Source: Hyphomicrobium sp.
GTDB lineage: Bacteria > Pseudomonadota > Alphaproteobacteria > Rhizobiales > Hyphomicrobiaceae
Length of the DNA stretch: 64,000 nucleotides
Direction of reading: 5' to 3'
Assembly: GCA_030148725.1 (NCBI GenBank)
Contig: JASBSU010000042.1
Location: 1 to 64,000 of the forward strand
In this document: one piece after another, positions 1 to 9,085 of the stretch
How the letters are laid out: the number at the start of each line of letters is the position of its first letter
Position numbering within the stretch: the first letter of the stretch is position 1
Notes under the pieces: generated by a model
Told to the model about the DNA's origin: nothing
The model's database searches: none
What the model saw: the letters and a program-made list of their open reading frames with translations, nothing else
Translations under genes and position numbers: made by a program

Positions 1-1
1 C

Positions 2-715
2 GGCGCGATTTGCTGCGCCGTTTTGGTGTCTTCGATTTGTTCTGCCAGCGCTGATGAGAGCGGCTACTACATCAGCGCTCACGGCGGATGGTCCTTTCCC
101 CAGCAGACGACAAGCGAGTTCGACTCGCCTGGCCTTACGCCCGGCGGTGTCGGCTATATCGTCTCCGATCCCGACAACGGCTATCGGGTCGGCGGCTCGG
201 TCGGCTACATCTTCAATCGTTATTTCCGCGGAGAGGCTGAGCTCTCGTACTCGGAAAGCGACATCAACACGCTGAACGCATTCAGCGTCGGGCCGGTGCG
301 TCCGGGTCCGGGATTCTGGAGCGGTCCGATCCAGGCCAAGGGCGATACGTCCAGCCTGTCGGGCATGGTCAACGGCCTGATCACGCTGCCGATCGACACC
401 GTGTGGACGCCGTACGTGGGCGGCGGGATCGGCTATACGCACGTTTCGGCGAATGACGTTGGCTTTGCGGGCGTTCCGGGCGGCACGGACGACAGCGACG
501 GGGCCTTCTCGTGGCAGCTGATCGCAGGACTGAGCTTCGACATTTCTCCGAACCTGGAGCTGGGTGGCCGCTATCGCTATCTGCACATCGGAGAGACCAC
601 GCTCTACAACAGCGTCGGCGATCAGCAACGTATCGATGCTGCCGAGGCTCACAGCGCGGAAATCACGCTGACGTGGAAGCTCGACCGTCCGCAGCGTCCG
701 GCGCCGCTGAAGTAA
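2..715 (+). CDS. Outer-membrane beta-barrel protein (5' truncated)
   Basis: The frame is open from the first bases of the window, so the true start and the first part of the signal peptide lie upstream. The visible N-terminus is hydrophobic and ends in a signal-peptidase-I-like SASA site before DESGYYISAHGG. The 237 visible residues alternate glycine- and aromatic-rich strands (YRVGGSVGYIF, PYVGGGIGYTHV, LGGRYRYLHIG) and approach the C-terminus with ITLTWKL, as in OmpA/opacity-type 8-stranded barrels (OMP_b-brl family). Role in the outer membrane is inferred; no substrate can be assigned. It is separated from the ribosomal operon by about 600 bases. Confidence 0.8.
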   Translation, partial: GAICCAVLVSSICSASADESGYYISAHGGWSFPQQTTSEFDSPGLTPGGVGYIVSDPDNGYRVGGSVGYIFNRYFRGEAELSYSESDINTLNAFSVGPVRPGPGFWSGPIQAKGDTSSLSGMVNGLITLPIDTVWTPYVGGGIGYTHVSANDVGFAGVPGGTDDSDGAFSWQLIAGLSFDISPNLELGGRYRYLHIGETTLYNSVGDQQRIDAAEAHSAEITLTWKLDRPQRPAPLK

Positions 716-745
716 TCGCGGTGCCTGCTGAAACGCGGTCTATCT

Positions 746-774
746 CGGCCCGATGTCGCTGCGGCGTCGGGCCG
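746..774 (+). terminator. Hairpin after the beta-barrel gene, possible terminator
   Basis: A perfect 8-bp stem (CGGCCCGA with TCGGGCCG) encloses a 13-nt loop, 31 nt after the barrel protein's stop. No T-tract follows, so it may be a weak or Rho-assisted terminator. Confidence 0.4.
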
Positions 775-1100
775 AAGCTTATCCTCGTGGCGCGACCTCG
801 GTGTAGCTTTGCGCCAGCCCACTCGATGACCGGGGTGCAGACGTGCGCTGGCGGATGTGCAGGAGATGGGTCGGCAGGACTACGCTGGGACATAAGCTAT
901 CCCCATGACCCTACTGTCGCCGGCGCGAAAATGCCGGTGGGCCCCGGGCAGGGAAGCAATCCGGGGATGATGGTCGGTCAGCGTACCTGCCGGGTGGGGC
1001 GGCGATGGCTGCTTCCAAATCAAACAGTTCGAGGGCCAGAACCGCCCCGCTCCCCGTTGCCGCAAAGCCGAGGGCTGAAAAGCTGCCGGGCGCATCGGGC
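775..1100. other. Intergenic stretch with no supported gene
   Basis: Several overlapping frames are open here on both strands, but none has a good ribosome binding site, a recognisable domain or a plausible composition. I see only GC-rich spacer between the hairpin after the barrel gene and the rpsF promoter region. Confidence 0.5.
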
Positions 1101-1128
1101 TTGCCGGATGGGAATTTTCGTCTATAAA
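1101..1128 (+). promoter_or_regulatory. Candidate sigma-70-type promoter of rpsF operon
   Basis: TTGCCG at 1101-1106 and TATAAA at 1123-1128 are separated by 16 nt, a good fit to a housekeeping promoter. It would give a transcript with a leader of roughly 180 nt before the rpsF start codon. Inferred from pattern only. Confidence 0.5.
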
Positions 1129-1135
1129 GCGCGCC

Positions 1136-1314
1136 TTGCTCGCTTCGGCTGGAGGCTGAACGGGGAGCCGCGCCAGGGGGAAACCCCGAGCGGTGAGGCC
1201 CTAAGGGGTCTGGTTCCCGGTGTCTTCGCTCTCTTGGGTGACCTGCTTGGGCCTTTTCCGGGTCCATTAGGGGCTTTGCGCCGGAGCGGCCAAACATAAG
1301 GAAAGGCCAATCAC
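1136..1314 (+). promoter_or_regulatory. Long GC-rich leader of rpsF, possible S6:S18 autoregulatory RNA
   Basis: Between the candidate promoter and rpsF lies about 180 nt with many short complementary G/C blocks, for example GGGG-AAA-CCCC near 1178-1190, and a CCGGAGCGG segment close to the start codon. In many bacteria the S6:S18 complex binds the rpsF leader through a CCG-containing bulge. A homologous element is plausible here but I could not fold or align it. The RBS AAGGAAAGG lies just before the rpsF ATG. Confidence 0.3.
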
Positions 1315-1887
1315 ATGGCTCTCTATGAGCATGTATTCCTGGCACGCCAGGACGTCTCGAACACTCAGGTCGAGACACTCACCAAAGAATTCTCCGACGT
1401 TATCGAGCAGGGTGGCGGCAAGGTCACCAAGTCCGAATACTGGGGCGTCAAAGGCCTCGCCTACAAGATCAAGAAGAGCCGCAAGGCCCACTTCTCGCTG
1501 CTCAACATCGATGCTCCCCCGGCGGCTGTCGCCGAGATGGAGCGCCGCATGAGCCTCTCGCCGGAAATCCTGCGCTTCCTGACCGTCAAGGTCGAGGAGC
1601 ACGAGACCGAGCAGTCGGTGATGCTGCGCAAGGGCGACCGTGACGAGCGCGGCGATCGCGATCGCGGCGGCTTCGGCGGTCGTGGCGGCGGCGGTGGTGG
1701 TTTCCGCGGCGGCGGTGGTGGTGGCTTCCGTGGTGACCGCGACGGCGATCGTCGTCCGGGTGGCGGCGGCGGCTTCCGTGGTGGCGACCGCGAGGGCGGC
1801 TCGACGTTCCGTCCGCGCCCGCCGCGCGATGGTGATCGTCCGCCCCGTCCTCCGCGTGAGGGCACTGCTTCTGGCTCGGAGGAATAA
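1315..1887 (+). CDS. rpsF: 30S ribosomal protein S6 with Gly/Arg-rich tail
   Basis: S6 binds 16S rRNA with S18 in the 30S platform. Residues 1-100 are the ferredoxin-like S6 fold ([34 protein letters not shown]). Beyond about residue 110 the protein carries an unusual tail rich in GGF, FRGG, RGD and RP, making it 190 residues against about 95-135 for common S6 proteins. Extended S6 tails are known in Rhizobiales; this one resembles RGG-type RNA-binding low-complexity sequence. It starts with ATG after a strong AAGGAAAGG RBS and is followed 3 nt later by rpsR, so the two are translated from one message. Confidence 0.97.
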   Translation: MALYEHVFLARQDVSNTQVETLTKEFSDVIEQGGGKVTKSEYWGVKGLAYKIKKSRKAHFSLLNIDAPPAAVAEMERRMSLSPEILRFLTVKVEEHETEQSVMLRKGDRDERGDRDRGGFGGRGGGGGGFRGGGGGGFRGDRDGDRRPGGGGGFRGGDREGGSTFRPRPPRDGDRPPRPPREGTASGSEE

Positions 1888-1890
1888 ACA

Positions 1891-2145
1891 ATGGCTGAGA
1901 TCGCATCCGCTGGTGGCGGCCAGCGCCGTCCGTTCCATCGCCGTCGCAAGACCTGCCCGTTCTCGGGTCAGCACGCGCCGAAGATCGACTACAAGGACGT
2001 GCGCCTGCTGGGTCGCTACGTATCTGAGCGCGGCAAGATCGTGCCGTCGCGCATCACGGCCGTCTCGGCGAAGAAGCAGCGCGAGCTGGCACGCGCCATC
2101 AAGCGCGCCCGCTTCCTCGGCCTGCTGCCGTACGTGCTGAAGTAA
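1891..2145 (+). CDS. rpsR: 30S ribosomal protein S18
   Basis: S18 pairs with S6 on the small-subunit platform. The 84-residue product shows the family core: [32 protein letters not shown], and [20 protein letters not shown]. The length is normal. It lies 3 nt after rpsF and was clearly co-transcribed with it. A spacer of 138 nt follows before the DUF2232 gene, with only a short 5-bp G/C stem visible. Confidence 0.98.
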   Translation: MAEIASAGGGQRRPFHRRRKTCPFSGQHAPKIDYKDVRLLGRYVSERGKIVPSRITAVSAKKQRELARAIKRARFLGLLPYVLK

Positions 2146-2283
2146 GAATTGCAGCGCTGGGCCTTCACCGGCCCGGCGCCAACGCAAAGTAAGTGCGTGG
2201 CCAATAGTGGCCTGCACGAGGTTGGGACGAGGCGGTGATCCGCTCTCGTCTCTAACCGCGAGATTCGCGGGACAGCTGGTTCG

Positions 2284-3249
2284 ATGCAATATCGTCTGCT
2301 CATAGCCCTCAGTGCCGGCCTCATCGCGGCCGTCGTGTTCGCCTCAGCGACCACGGGTCCCGTGCTCGTGCGGATGATCCTGTTCCTGCTGACGCCACTG
2401 GCGCTGTTCCTCGCCGGCCTCGGACTTGGTCCGCTGGCTGCCGTCGTTGCCGGGATTGCCGCAACATCATTGGTGCTCGTGGCCGGGACACCGCTCGGCG
2501 CGCTGGTGTTCGCGGCCAGTCAGGCCGTGCCGGTCGTCATCCTCACATACCTCGCCTCGCTCCATCGCGATGTCCCCGGCGGTGCCACGGAGTGGTATCC
2601 CATTGGGCGGCTCGTCGTTGCGGCGGCGTTGATCTCGGGTGCGTTCGCGGGCCTGACCATGCTGCTGCTGGGTGGTGACGTCGAGGCGCTTCGGGCCGCC
2701 GTCCGGGAGATGCTGCAAGGTTTCGTCAGCGGCGAACTCGCGACCATGCCGGACGCACCGGCGCTCGGTCCGGCGGAAATCGACGAGTTCGCAAACCTCG
2801 TCGTCACGCTGTGGCCGGCCGCAACTGCAATCTCGAGCATGAGCAGCCTGCTGTTCAACCTGTGGCTGGCGGGCCGTATCACGATGGCGTCGGGGCGGCT
2901 GCTACGGCCGTGGCCGGACATCGCGGCGATGACCTATCCGCCGGCAACGCCGCTGCTGCTGGCGGTCGCGACGGGCGCGGGCTTCCTGGACGGTCTCGCA
3001 GGCATGCTCGCGCGCGGCTTCGCCGGTACGCTGTTCTTCGCATATGTGCTGCTCGGCCTGGCGGTCGTTCACTACGTGACGCGCGGCCGTCCCTGGCGCG
3101 CCTTCGCGCTATGGGGGCTCTACGCGGTCCTGTTCCTCACCAATTCCATCGGCTTGCTCGGCGTCGCGCTGCTCGGTCTTGCGGAAGCGATCTGGCCGAT
3201 GCGCAAGCTTCCACCCTCCTCCCCACCCGACGATCCGGGCCGGCCGTGA
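2284..3249 (+). CDS. DUF2232 family integral membrane protein
   Basis: The 321-residue product is mostly hydrophobic helices. Several pairs of membrane segments are visible, for example in LLIALSAGLIAAVVFAS, FLLTPLALFLAGLGLG and AYVLLGLAVVHYV. Position between rpsR and rplI is the conserved place of DUF2232 proteins in alphaproteobacteria, and the fold resembles energy-coupling or transport membrane components. The ATG start follows a weak RBS. The function is unknown and I assign none beyond an inner-membrane location. Confidence 0.85.
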   Translation: MQYRLLIALSAGLIAAVVFASATTGPVLVRMILFLLTPLALFLAGLGLGPLAAVVAGIAATSLVLVAGTPLGALVFAASQAVPVVILTYLASLHRDVPGGATEWYPIGRLVVAAALISGAFAGLTMLLLGGDVEALRAAVREMLQGFVSGELATMPDAPALGPAEIDEFANLVVTLWPAATAISSMSSLLFNLWLAGRITMASGRLLRPWPDIAAMTYPPATPLLLAVATGAGFLDGLAGMLARGFAGTLFFAYVLLGLAVVHYVTRGRPWRAFALWGLYAVLFLTNSIGLLGVALLGLAEAIWPMRKLPPSSPPDDPGRP

Positions 3250-3305
3250 TGCCGGCTCCGTTCCAACTCAAAACATCGAACACTTAGATAGAAGGAGTTT
3301 CAAAA

Positions 3306-3890
3306 ATGCAGGTCATTCTGCTTCAGCGCATTGGGCGCCTCGGACAGATGGGCGATGTCGTCAACGTCAAGGACGGCTATGCCCGCAACTTCCTCCTGCC
3401 GCAGAAGAAGGCGCTGCGCGCCACCGAGGAGAACCGCAAGCATTTCGAATCGCAGCGTGCGCAGCTCGAAGCCAATAACCTCGAGCTGAAGAAGGAAGCC
3501 GAAGCCGTCGCCGAGAAGCTCAACAACAAGATCTTCGTGGCGATCCGCTCGGCGGGCGACACCGGCCAGCTGTATGGCTCGGTCGCAACCCGCGATATCG
3601 CCGAGGCCGTCACCGCCGGCGGCTTCACCATCGATCGCCGTCAGGTGATTCTCGAGCGTCCGATCAAGAACCTGGGCGTCCACCCCGTCCGCGTGGCGCT
3701 GCATCCGGAAGTGATCGTGACGGTGTCGCTGAACGTCGCTCGCTCCGAGGATGAGGCCGAGCGCCAGGCGCGCGGCGAGGACGTCACCGTCGTCAAGGAA
3801 GAGAAGATCGAGCTGGAAACGTTCGATCCGGACGCCATGTTCGAGGAAGGCGCCGAGCCTGCCGGTGGCGAGGAAGAGAAGAGCGAATAA
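3306..3890 (+). CDS. rplI: 50S ribosomal protein L9
   Basis: L9 binds domain V of 23S rRNA near the L1 stalk. The N-terminal domain is diagnostic ([33 protein letters not shown]), followed by the long connecting helix with [12 protein letters not shown] and a C-terminal globular domain ending near residue 150. A further acidic tail ([18 protein letters not shown]) extends the protein to 194 residues, longer than the typical 150, as is common in Rhizobiales. The RBS GAAGGAG lies 12 nt before the ATG. Confidence 0.97.
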   Translation: MQVILLQRIGRLGQMGDVVNVKDGYARNFLLPQKKALRATEENRKHFESQRAQLEANNLELKKEAEAVAEKLNNKIFVAIRSAGDTGQLYGSVATRDIAEAVTAGGFTIDRRQVILERPIKNLGVHPVRVALHPEVIVTVSLNVARSEDEAERQARGEDVTVVKEEKIELETFDPDAMFEEGAEPAGGEEEKSE

Positions 3891-3924
3891 CGCTCGGTCC
3901 GATTCGCGGACTTGCAAACGAAAT

Positions 3925-3953
3925 CCCGTCCCCATGTGCATAGTGGGGACGGG
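3925..3953 (+). terminator. Strong hairpin between rplI and dnaB
   Basis: A perfect 10-bp stem (CCCGTCCCCA with TGGGGACGGG) with a 9-nt loop lies 34 nt after the rplI stop. The sequence after it (GTTCG) is not T-rich, so it could end the ribosomal-protein message partially or protect its 3' end. Confidence 0.55.
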
Positions 3954-4003
3954 GTTCGAGCGGCGCTCGACGGCAAACCGATTGAATCGGATACCGTCTG
4001 GCT

Positions 4004-5530
4004 ATGGCAAACACCGCTCTCCAGATTTCCGACCGGCTCGCTGCGCTCAGCAACCCCGGCGATTCCCTCCCCTTCCGTCAGGCCCCTCATAATCTCGAGG
4101 CAGAGCAGGCTCTGCTCGGCGCCATCCTCGTCAATAACGAGTCGATGGACCGCGTTTCGGGCTTCCTGGATCCGCAGCACTTCTACGATCCGCTGCACCA
4201 GCAGATCTTCGAGGTGGCGGCCAAGCTCATTCATGCCGGCAAGCAGGCGACGCCGATCACGTTGCGGACGTTCTTCGAGAACGCCGAGCCGATCTCGCCG
4301 ACGCTGACGGTGCCGCAGTACCTGGGCTCGCTGGCCGCAAACGCGACGACGATTATCAACGCCGAGGACTACGGCCGTACAGTGTACGACCTCGCGACGC
4401 GGCGCGCTCTGATCATCATCGGCGAGGACCTCGTCAACAACGCTTACGACAGTCCCGTCGACCTGACGCCGCGGCATCAGATCGAGGAGGCCGAAGGGCG
4501 GCTCTACGGACTTGCCGAACAGCGCAAGTACGGGTCCGGCTTCCTCGGCTTCGGGGACGCGCTGGCGACGGCGATCGAAATGGCCGCCGCCGCTTATGAG
4601 CGCGACGGGCATCTTTCGGGTCTGTCCACCGGGCTTGCGGATCTCGATTCCAAGATGGGCGGATTGCAGTCCTCGGACCTCATCATTCTCGCCGGTCGTC
4701 CGTCGATGGGTAAGACGGCGCTGGCGACCAACATCGCCTACAACATCGCCAAGGCGTATCGGGCCGAGCAGCAGCCAGACGGGACCATCAAAGCCGTCGA
4801 CGGTGCGGTGGTCGGGTTCTTCTCGCTCGAAATGTCCGCGGAGCAGCTAGCAACGCGTATTCTGTCGGAGCAGTCGGAGATCGGGTCGGAGAAGATCCGG
4901 CGCGGCATGATCAGCGAACAGGAGTTCCGCAAGCTGGTCGAGGTTTCGCAGGAGATGGGACGCATCCCGCTCTACATCGACCAGACGGGCGGTATATCGA
5001 TCGCGCAGCTCGCCGCGCGGGCGCGCAAGCTGAAACGCCAGAAGGGTCTGGGGCTGCTCATCGTCGACTACCTACAGCTGCTGACGGGCTCGTCGAAGCG
5101 CGGCGAGAACCGCGTGCAGGAAATCACCGAGATCACCACCGGTCTCAAGGCGCTCGCCAAGGAGCTGCAGGTTCCGATCATCGCGCTGTCGCAGCTGTCG
5201 CGTCAGGTCGAGCAGCGCGAGGACAAGCGTCCGCAGCTTTCCGACCTTCGCGAATCCGGCTCGATCGAGCAGGACGCCGACGTCGTCATGTTCGTGTTCC
5301 GCGAGGAATACTACGTGGAGCGCTTGAAGCCTTCGGAGGGCACGGCAGAGTTCGCCGAGTGGATGACGAAGATGCAGCAGGTGTCCGGCAAGGCCGAAGT
5401 CATCATCGGCAAGCAGCGTCACGGTCCCGTCGGCACGGTCGAGCTCGCGTTCGAAAGCCAGCTGACGCGCTTCGGCAACCTTGCCCGCGATTATCAGGTC
5501 ACGCCGTACGGCGGAGGCGGCGGTCACTAG
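4004..5530 (+). CDS. dnaB: Replicative DNA helicase DnaB
   Basis: DnaB is the hexameric 5'-3' helicase at the replication fork. The 508-residue product has the N-terminal DnaB domain (PHNLEAEQALLGAIL) and a RecA-like core with Walker A AGRPSMGKTALA, Walker B LLIVDYLQL and the arginine-rich LSQLSRQVEQREDKRP segment. No intein insertion is seen in the P-loop. It sits in the usual alphaproteobacterial order between rplI and alr. The ATG is at 4004, about 50 nt after the rplI-dnaB hairpin. Length is normal. Confidence 0.97.
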   Translation: MANTALQISDRLAALSNPGDSLPFRQAPHNLEAEQALLGAILVNNESMDRVSGFLDPQHFYDPLHQQIFEVAAKLIHAGKQATPITLRTFFENAEPISPTLTVPQYLGSLAANATTIINAEDYGRTVYDLATRRALIIIGEDLVNNAYDSPVDLTPRHQIEEAEGRLYGLAEQRKYGSGFLGFGDALATAIEMAAAAYERDGHLSGLSTGLADLDSKMGGLQSSDLIILAGRPSMGKTALATNIAYNIAKAYRAEQQPDGTIKAVDGAVVGFFSLEMSAEQLATRILSEQSEIGSEKIRRGMISEQEFRKLVEVSQEMGRIPLYIDQTGGISIAQLAARARKLKRQKGLGLLIVDYLQLLTGSSKRGENRVQEITEITTGLKALAKELQVPIIALSQLSRQVEQREDKRPQLSDLRESGSIEQDADVVMFVFREEYYVERLKPSEGTAEFAEWMTKMQQVSGKAEVIIGKQRHGPVGTVELAFESQLTRFGNLARDYQVTPYGGGGGH

Positions 5531-5715
5531 CAGGGCGCACGTCGCCCCGGCGGCGCGCGGGACTGGGATGTCGGCAATGGCGTGGCTCCCCGCACCGTCG
5601 GCGTCCGCTATGATAGGTTCGCCGGGATTGAACGAATGCGGCGGCAGAACGCCTCGTTTGCGGCCTGATTCGAGGCTACAAAGGTTGTGTATCGCAGCTT
5701 TCTGAAGGACGTCCC

Positions 5716-6912
5716 TTGTCGGACATGACCGCCCGCCCCGCCCAGATCGTCGACGGCAGCCAGCCGCGCGAGAAGCGTGGGACATTGGACGCTAGCATTC
5801 CCGCGGCCGCAACCGGTGTGGTCATCGTCGATCTGGCGCAGGTGCGTGACAACTGGCGCGCATTGGCAAAGCGCGTTGCGCCGGCCGGGTGTGCGGCGGT
5901 CGTGAAAGCGGATGCCTACGGGCTCGGTGCGGCACGCGTGATCCCAGCGCTGTATCAAGCGGGCTGCCGGAACTTCTTTGTCGCGACGTTCGGTGAGGCG
6001 AAGGCGGCTCTTGGGTACGCTCCCGGCGCCACCGTCTATGTGCTGGACGGCCTGCTTCCCGGATCGGTCGCCGAGATGGCGGAGCTCGGTGCACGCCCGG
6101 TGATGACGAGCCTCGATGAGGCGCGCGCGTGGGCGGCGCTCGCAAAGGCCGATGCGCCAGCGCCAGCGGCCGCGCTGCATGTCGACACGGGACTTAATCG
6201 CCTGGGCATGAGCGAGGCGCGGCTCGATGCGCTGATCGCGGACGAAGCTCTGCTGGAGCGCCTCGATATCGCGCTCGTCATGAGCCACCTCGCGTGCGCG
6301 GACGATGCGCAGCATCCGATGAACCGGGAGCAACTCGAAACATTCCAGCGCCTGCGCGCCAAGCTGCCGAAGGCGCGCGCCAGTCTTGCGGCGTCCGACG
6401 GGCTGATGCTCGGCAAGCCGTATCATTTCGATCTCGTGCGGCCCGGCTATGCGGTCTATGGCGGCCAGGCGACTGCGCAGCGCATCTGTCCGGTGCTGCC
6501 GGTGGTGCGCGTTGCAGCGCGGATCCTGCAGGTCGAGGACGTTCCGGTCGGCGCACGCATCGGCTACTCCGCCACCTACCGCGCCACGACACAGCGGCGC
6601 ATCGCGACCATCGCTGCCGGCTATGCCGATGGCGTGTTCCGTCACGCGAGTGCGGGCGATGGCGAAACCGGCGGCTTCGTCGCGATCCGCGGTGCGCTGG
6701 CTCCGATCGTCGGCCGCGTGTCGATGGATCTCATCACGGTCGATGTAACGGATATCGGCGATCCGGCGCCGCAGCGTGGCGATATGGTCGACCTCGTTGG
6801 ACCCGACTTGCCGCTGGAAGCGGTGGGCAAAGGGGCGCGCAGCATCGGCTACGAAGTGCTGACGCGGCTCGGCACGCGCTTCCATCGCCACTACATCGAT
6901 CGCGATCACTGA
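5716..6912 (+). CDS. alr: Alanine racemase
   Basis: This PLP enzyme interconverts L- and D-alanine for peptidoglycan. The PLP lysine sits in AAVVKADAYGLGA (about residue 64), and the catalytic tyrosine region ARIGYSATY and the VSMDLITVDV loop are present. At 398 residues it is slightly longer than usual because of a roughly 35-residue N-terminal lead. I choose the TTG at 5716 because GAAGGACG lies 7 nt before it; an ATG at 5725 is the alternative. It is followed 5 nt later by radA. Confidence 0.95.
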   Translation: MSDMTARPAQIVDGSQPREKRGTLDASIPAAATGVVIVDLAQVRDNWRALAKRVAPAGCAAVVKADAYGLGAARVIPALYQAGCRNFFVATFGEAKAALGYAPGATVYVLDGLLPGSVAEMAELGARPVMTSLDEARAWAALAKADAPAPAAALHVDTGLNRLGMSEARLDALIADEALLERLDIALVMSHLACADDAQHPMNREQLETFQRLRAKLPKARASLAASDGLMLGKPYHFDLVRPGYAVYGGQATAQRICPVLPVVRVAARILQVEDVPVGARIGYSATYRATTQRRIATIAAGYADGVFRHASAGDGETGGFVAIRGALAPIVGRVSMDLITVDVTDIGDPAPQRGDMVDLVGPDLPLEAVGKGARSIGYEVLTRLGTRFHRHYIDRDH

Positions 6913-6917
6913 CGACG

Positions 6918-8294
6918 ATGGCGAAGCCGAGCAAAACGCAATTCGTCTGCCAGAACTGCGGCGCGACCTCGCCGCGGTGGCAGGGCAAGTGTCCCTCGTG
7001 CGGGGAGTGGAACACGCTCGCCGAAGAGACCGACGCCGTCGCGCCGCCGGGTACCGGCCTTGCGCGCAAGACGAGCGGGCGCGTGATCGTGCTCGAAGGG
7101 CTCAAGGGCTCGACGCAGGAGGCGCCACGGTTCTCGACCGGTATCGGCGAGCTGGACCGCGTCACGGGCGGGGGCATCGTTCCAGGCTCGGCGCTGCTGA
7201 TCGGCGGCGAGCCGGGCATCGGGAAATCGACGCTGCTGCTGCAGCTCACGGCGACACTGGCGCGCGCAGGCCGGCGTGCCGTTTACTTCTCGGGCGAAGA
7301 GGCGGCAGCGCAGGTGCGCTTGCGGGCCGCGCGGCTGGGGCTCAGCGATGCGCCGGTGGCGCTCGCGTGTGAGACGAGCCTCGCGCACATCCTGGCGACG
7401 CTGGAAGCCGGTCCGCCGCCGGACCTCATCGTCGTCGATTCCATTCAGACGCTGTGGGCGGAGGCCATTGAGGCTGCGCCGGGGACCGTCAGCCAGGTGC
7501 GGGCGGCGGCGCAGGCGCTGATCCGCCATGCGAAACGGGTTGGCAGCGCCCTGCTCCTCGTCGGCCACGTCACCAAGGACGGGCAGATCGCCGGCCCGAA
7601 GGTGATCGAGCACATGGTCGACACCGTGTTGTATTTCGAAGGAGACCGCGGACACACCTTCCGCATCCTCCGGGCCGTCAAGAATCGCTTCGGCGCCACC
7701 GACGAGATCGGCGTCTTCGAGATGGTGACGGAGGGACTGCGCGAAGTCTCGAACCCCTCGGAGCTGTTCCTGGGTGACCGGCAAGCGTCGAGCCCGGGCG
7801 CTGCGGTTTTTGCCGGCGTCGAAGGCACGCGGCCGCTGCTGGTGGAAATCCAGGCTCTCGTCGCGCCGTCATCTCTCGGTACGCCCCGGCGAGCCGTGGT
7901 CGGGTGGGATTCCAGCAGGTTGTCGATGCTGCTGGCGGTGCTCGAGGCGCGCGCCGGCTTCTCGTTCGCCGGTCAGGACGTCTATCTCAATATCGCGGGC
8001 GGCCTCAGGATCACCGAACCGGCCGCTGACCTTGCCGCAGCGGCGGCGCTCGTTTCTTCCCTGTCGGGTGTTGCCATTCCGCGACATCGCGTCCACTTCG
8101 GCGAGGTATCGCTTTCGGGAGCCATCAGCGGCGTTGCCCTAATGGGACCGCGCCTCAAGGAGGCGCAGAAGCTCGGTTTTCGGGAAGCGATCGTGCCGGC
8201 TCAAGGAGAGTTGGACACGGGCGGATTGAAACTGAAACCCAAGCGTCTGTCGCATTTGAGAGAGCTTGCCGAGGGCCGGCCGGCATGCGACTGA
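6918..8294 (+). CDS. radA: DNA repair protein RadA
   Basis: RadA promotes branch migration during recombination. The start is the ATG at 6918, 5 nt after alr; the frame is open further upstream but that part overlaps alr. The 458-residue product begins with a zinc finger (CQNCGATSPRW...CPSCGEW), then a RecA core with Walker A GGEPGIGKSTLLL and the RadA-specific KNRFG motif (KNRFGATDEIGVFE), and ends with a Lon-protease-like domain around YLNIAGGLRITEPAADLA. All key motifs are intact. It is followed by cvpA in the order typical for the clade. Confidence 0.97.
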   Translation: MAKPSKTQFVCQNCGATSPRWQGKCPSCGEWNTLAEETDAVAPPGTGLARKTSGRVIVLEGLKGSTQEAPRFSTGIGELDRVTGGGIVPGSALLIGGEPGIGKSTLLLQLTATLARAGRRAVYFSGEEAAAQVRLRAARLGLSDAPVALACETSLAHILATLEAGPPPDLIVVDSIQTLWAEAIEAAPGTVSQVRAAAQALIRHAKRVGSALLLVGHVTKDGQIAGPKVIEHMVDTVLYFEGDRGHTFRILRAVKNRFGATDEIGVFEMVTEGLREVSNPSELFLGDRQASSPGAAVFAGVEGTRPLLVEIQALVAPSSLGTPRRAVVGWDSSRLSMLLAVLEARAGFSFAGQDVYLNIAGGLRITEPAADLAAAAALVSSLSGVAIPRHRVHFGEVSLSGAISGVALMGPRLKEAQKLGFREAIVPAQGELDTGGLKLKPKRLSHLRELAEGRPACD

Positions 8295-8349
8295 CGAGCA
8301 ACGGTAGCCGACCATTTCGTAACCGCCGCACAACGGAGCACTAAAGACC

Positions 8350-9012
8350 ATGTTGGGGCCGATCACCTATCTGGACGCCGCGCTGCTGGCCGTGTGCTTC
8401 ATCTCAGGGCTGCTGGCGATGTACCGCGGCTTTGCGCGCGAGATGCTGTCCATCATCTCATGGGCTGTGGCGGCAGCGGCGGTGCTCTACTTCGTTATCT
8501 TCCACAAGCCGTTCGCGCAGGACATGGCGCAGCAGATGGGGACCCAGGTCGCCGTCGCTCAGATCGTCGTGGGCGCGGTCATCTTCCTCATCGTGCTCAT
8601 CATCGTGCACCTCATCACCGCACGGCTCTCCGATGCCATCCTCGACAGCCGGGTGGGCATGGTGGACCGGGTGCTCGGGTTCCTGTTCGGCGTGGTGCGC
8701 GGCTTCGTCCTGATCGTCATCCCCTACATGTTCTACGAAGCGTTCTTCCCCGATCCCAACACGCAGGTTCCCTGGGTGAAGGAATCGAAGACGCTGCCCT
8801 ACATCAAGGGCGCTGGGGACACGATCCGTTATATGCTCGAGGCACATATGCCGTCGTCGCTCACGGCTCCGCCGGGCGAGCAACCTCAGGATGAGCAGCC
8901 CGCGCAGCCGCAACAACAGGGCGCACTGGAAAACCAGCGGGGCGACGAATTAGCGCTTGAAGCTGGGATAAGATATCATATTTCTGTCACTTGGCAGGTG
9001 AGCGCGAGCTGA
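8350..9012 (+). CDS. cvpA: CvpA family inner-membrane protein
   Basis: CvpA proteins are inner-membrane proteins linked to colicin V export and envelope stress resistance. The 220-residue product has four hydrophobic segments, starting with the family N-terminus YLDAALLAVCFISGLLAMYRGFAREML. A G-x-x-D-R hinge occurs in GMVDRVLGFLFG. The C-terminal 40 residues are glutamine- and proline-rich and probably disordered. Position directly upstream of purF is classical. The ATG at 8350 follows GGAGCACTAAAGACC. Confidence 0.92.
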   Translation: MLGPITYLDAALLAVCFISGLLAMYRGFAREMLSIISWAVAAAAVLYFVIFHKPFAQDMAQQMGTQVAVAQIVVGAVIFLIVLIIVHLITARLSDAILDSRVGMVDRVLGFLFGVVRGFVLIVIPYMFYEAFFPDPNTQVPWVKESKTLPYIKGAGDTIRYMLEAHMPSSLTAPPGEQPQDEQPAQPQQQGALENQRGDELALEAGIRYHISVTWQVSAS

Positions 9013-9085
9013 TCCCAGCGTCACTGCCAGCGTTAACGTGCGTTCATCATATCGGGCAGCGGCACGGCACCAGCGGGAGGTGACG

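Noticed and set aside
716-1310. Several open frames between the barrel gene and rpsF on both strands
   Set aside because: No RBS, no domain, and they overlap the rpsF promoter and leader.
1461-1949. Long Pro/Arg/Ser-rich frame opposite rpsF
   Set aside because: It is the reverse of the Gly/Arg tail codons, with low complexity and no RBS.
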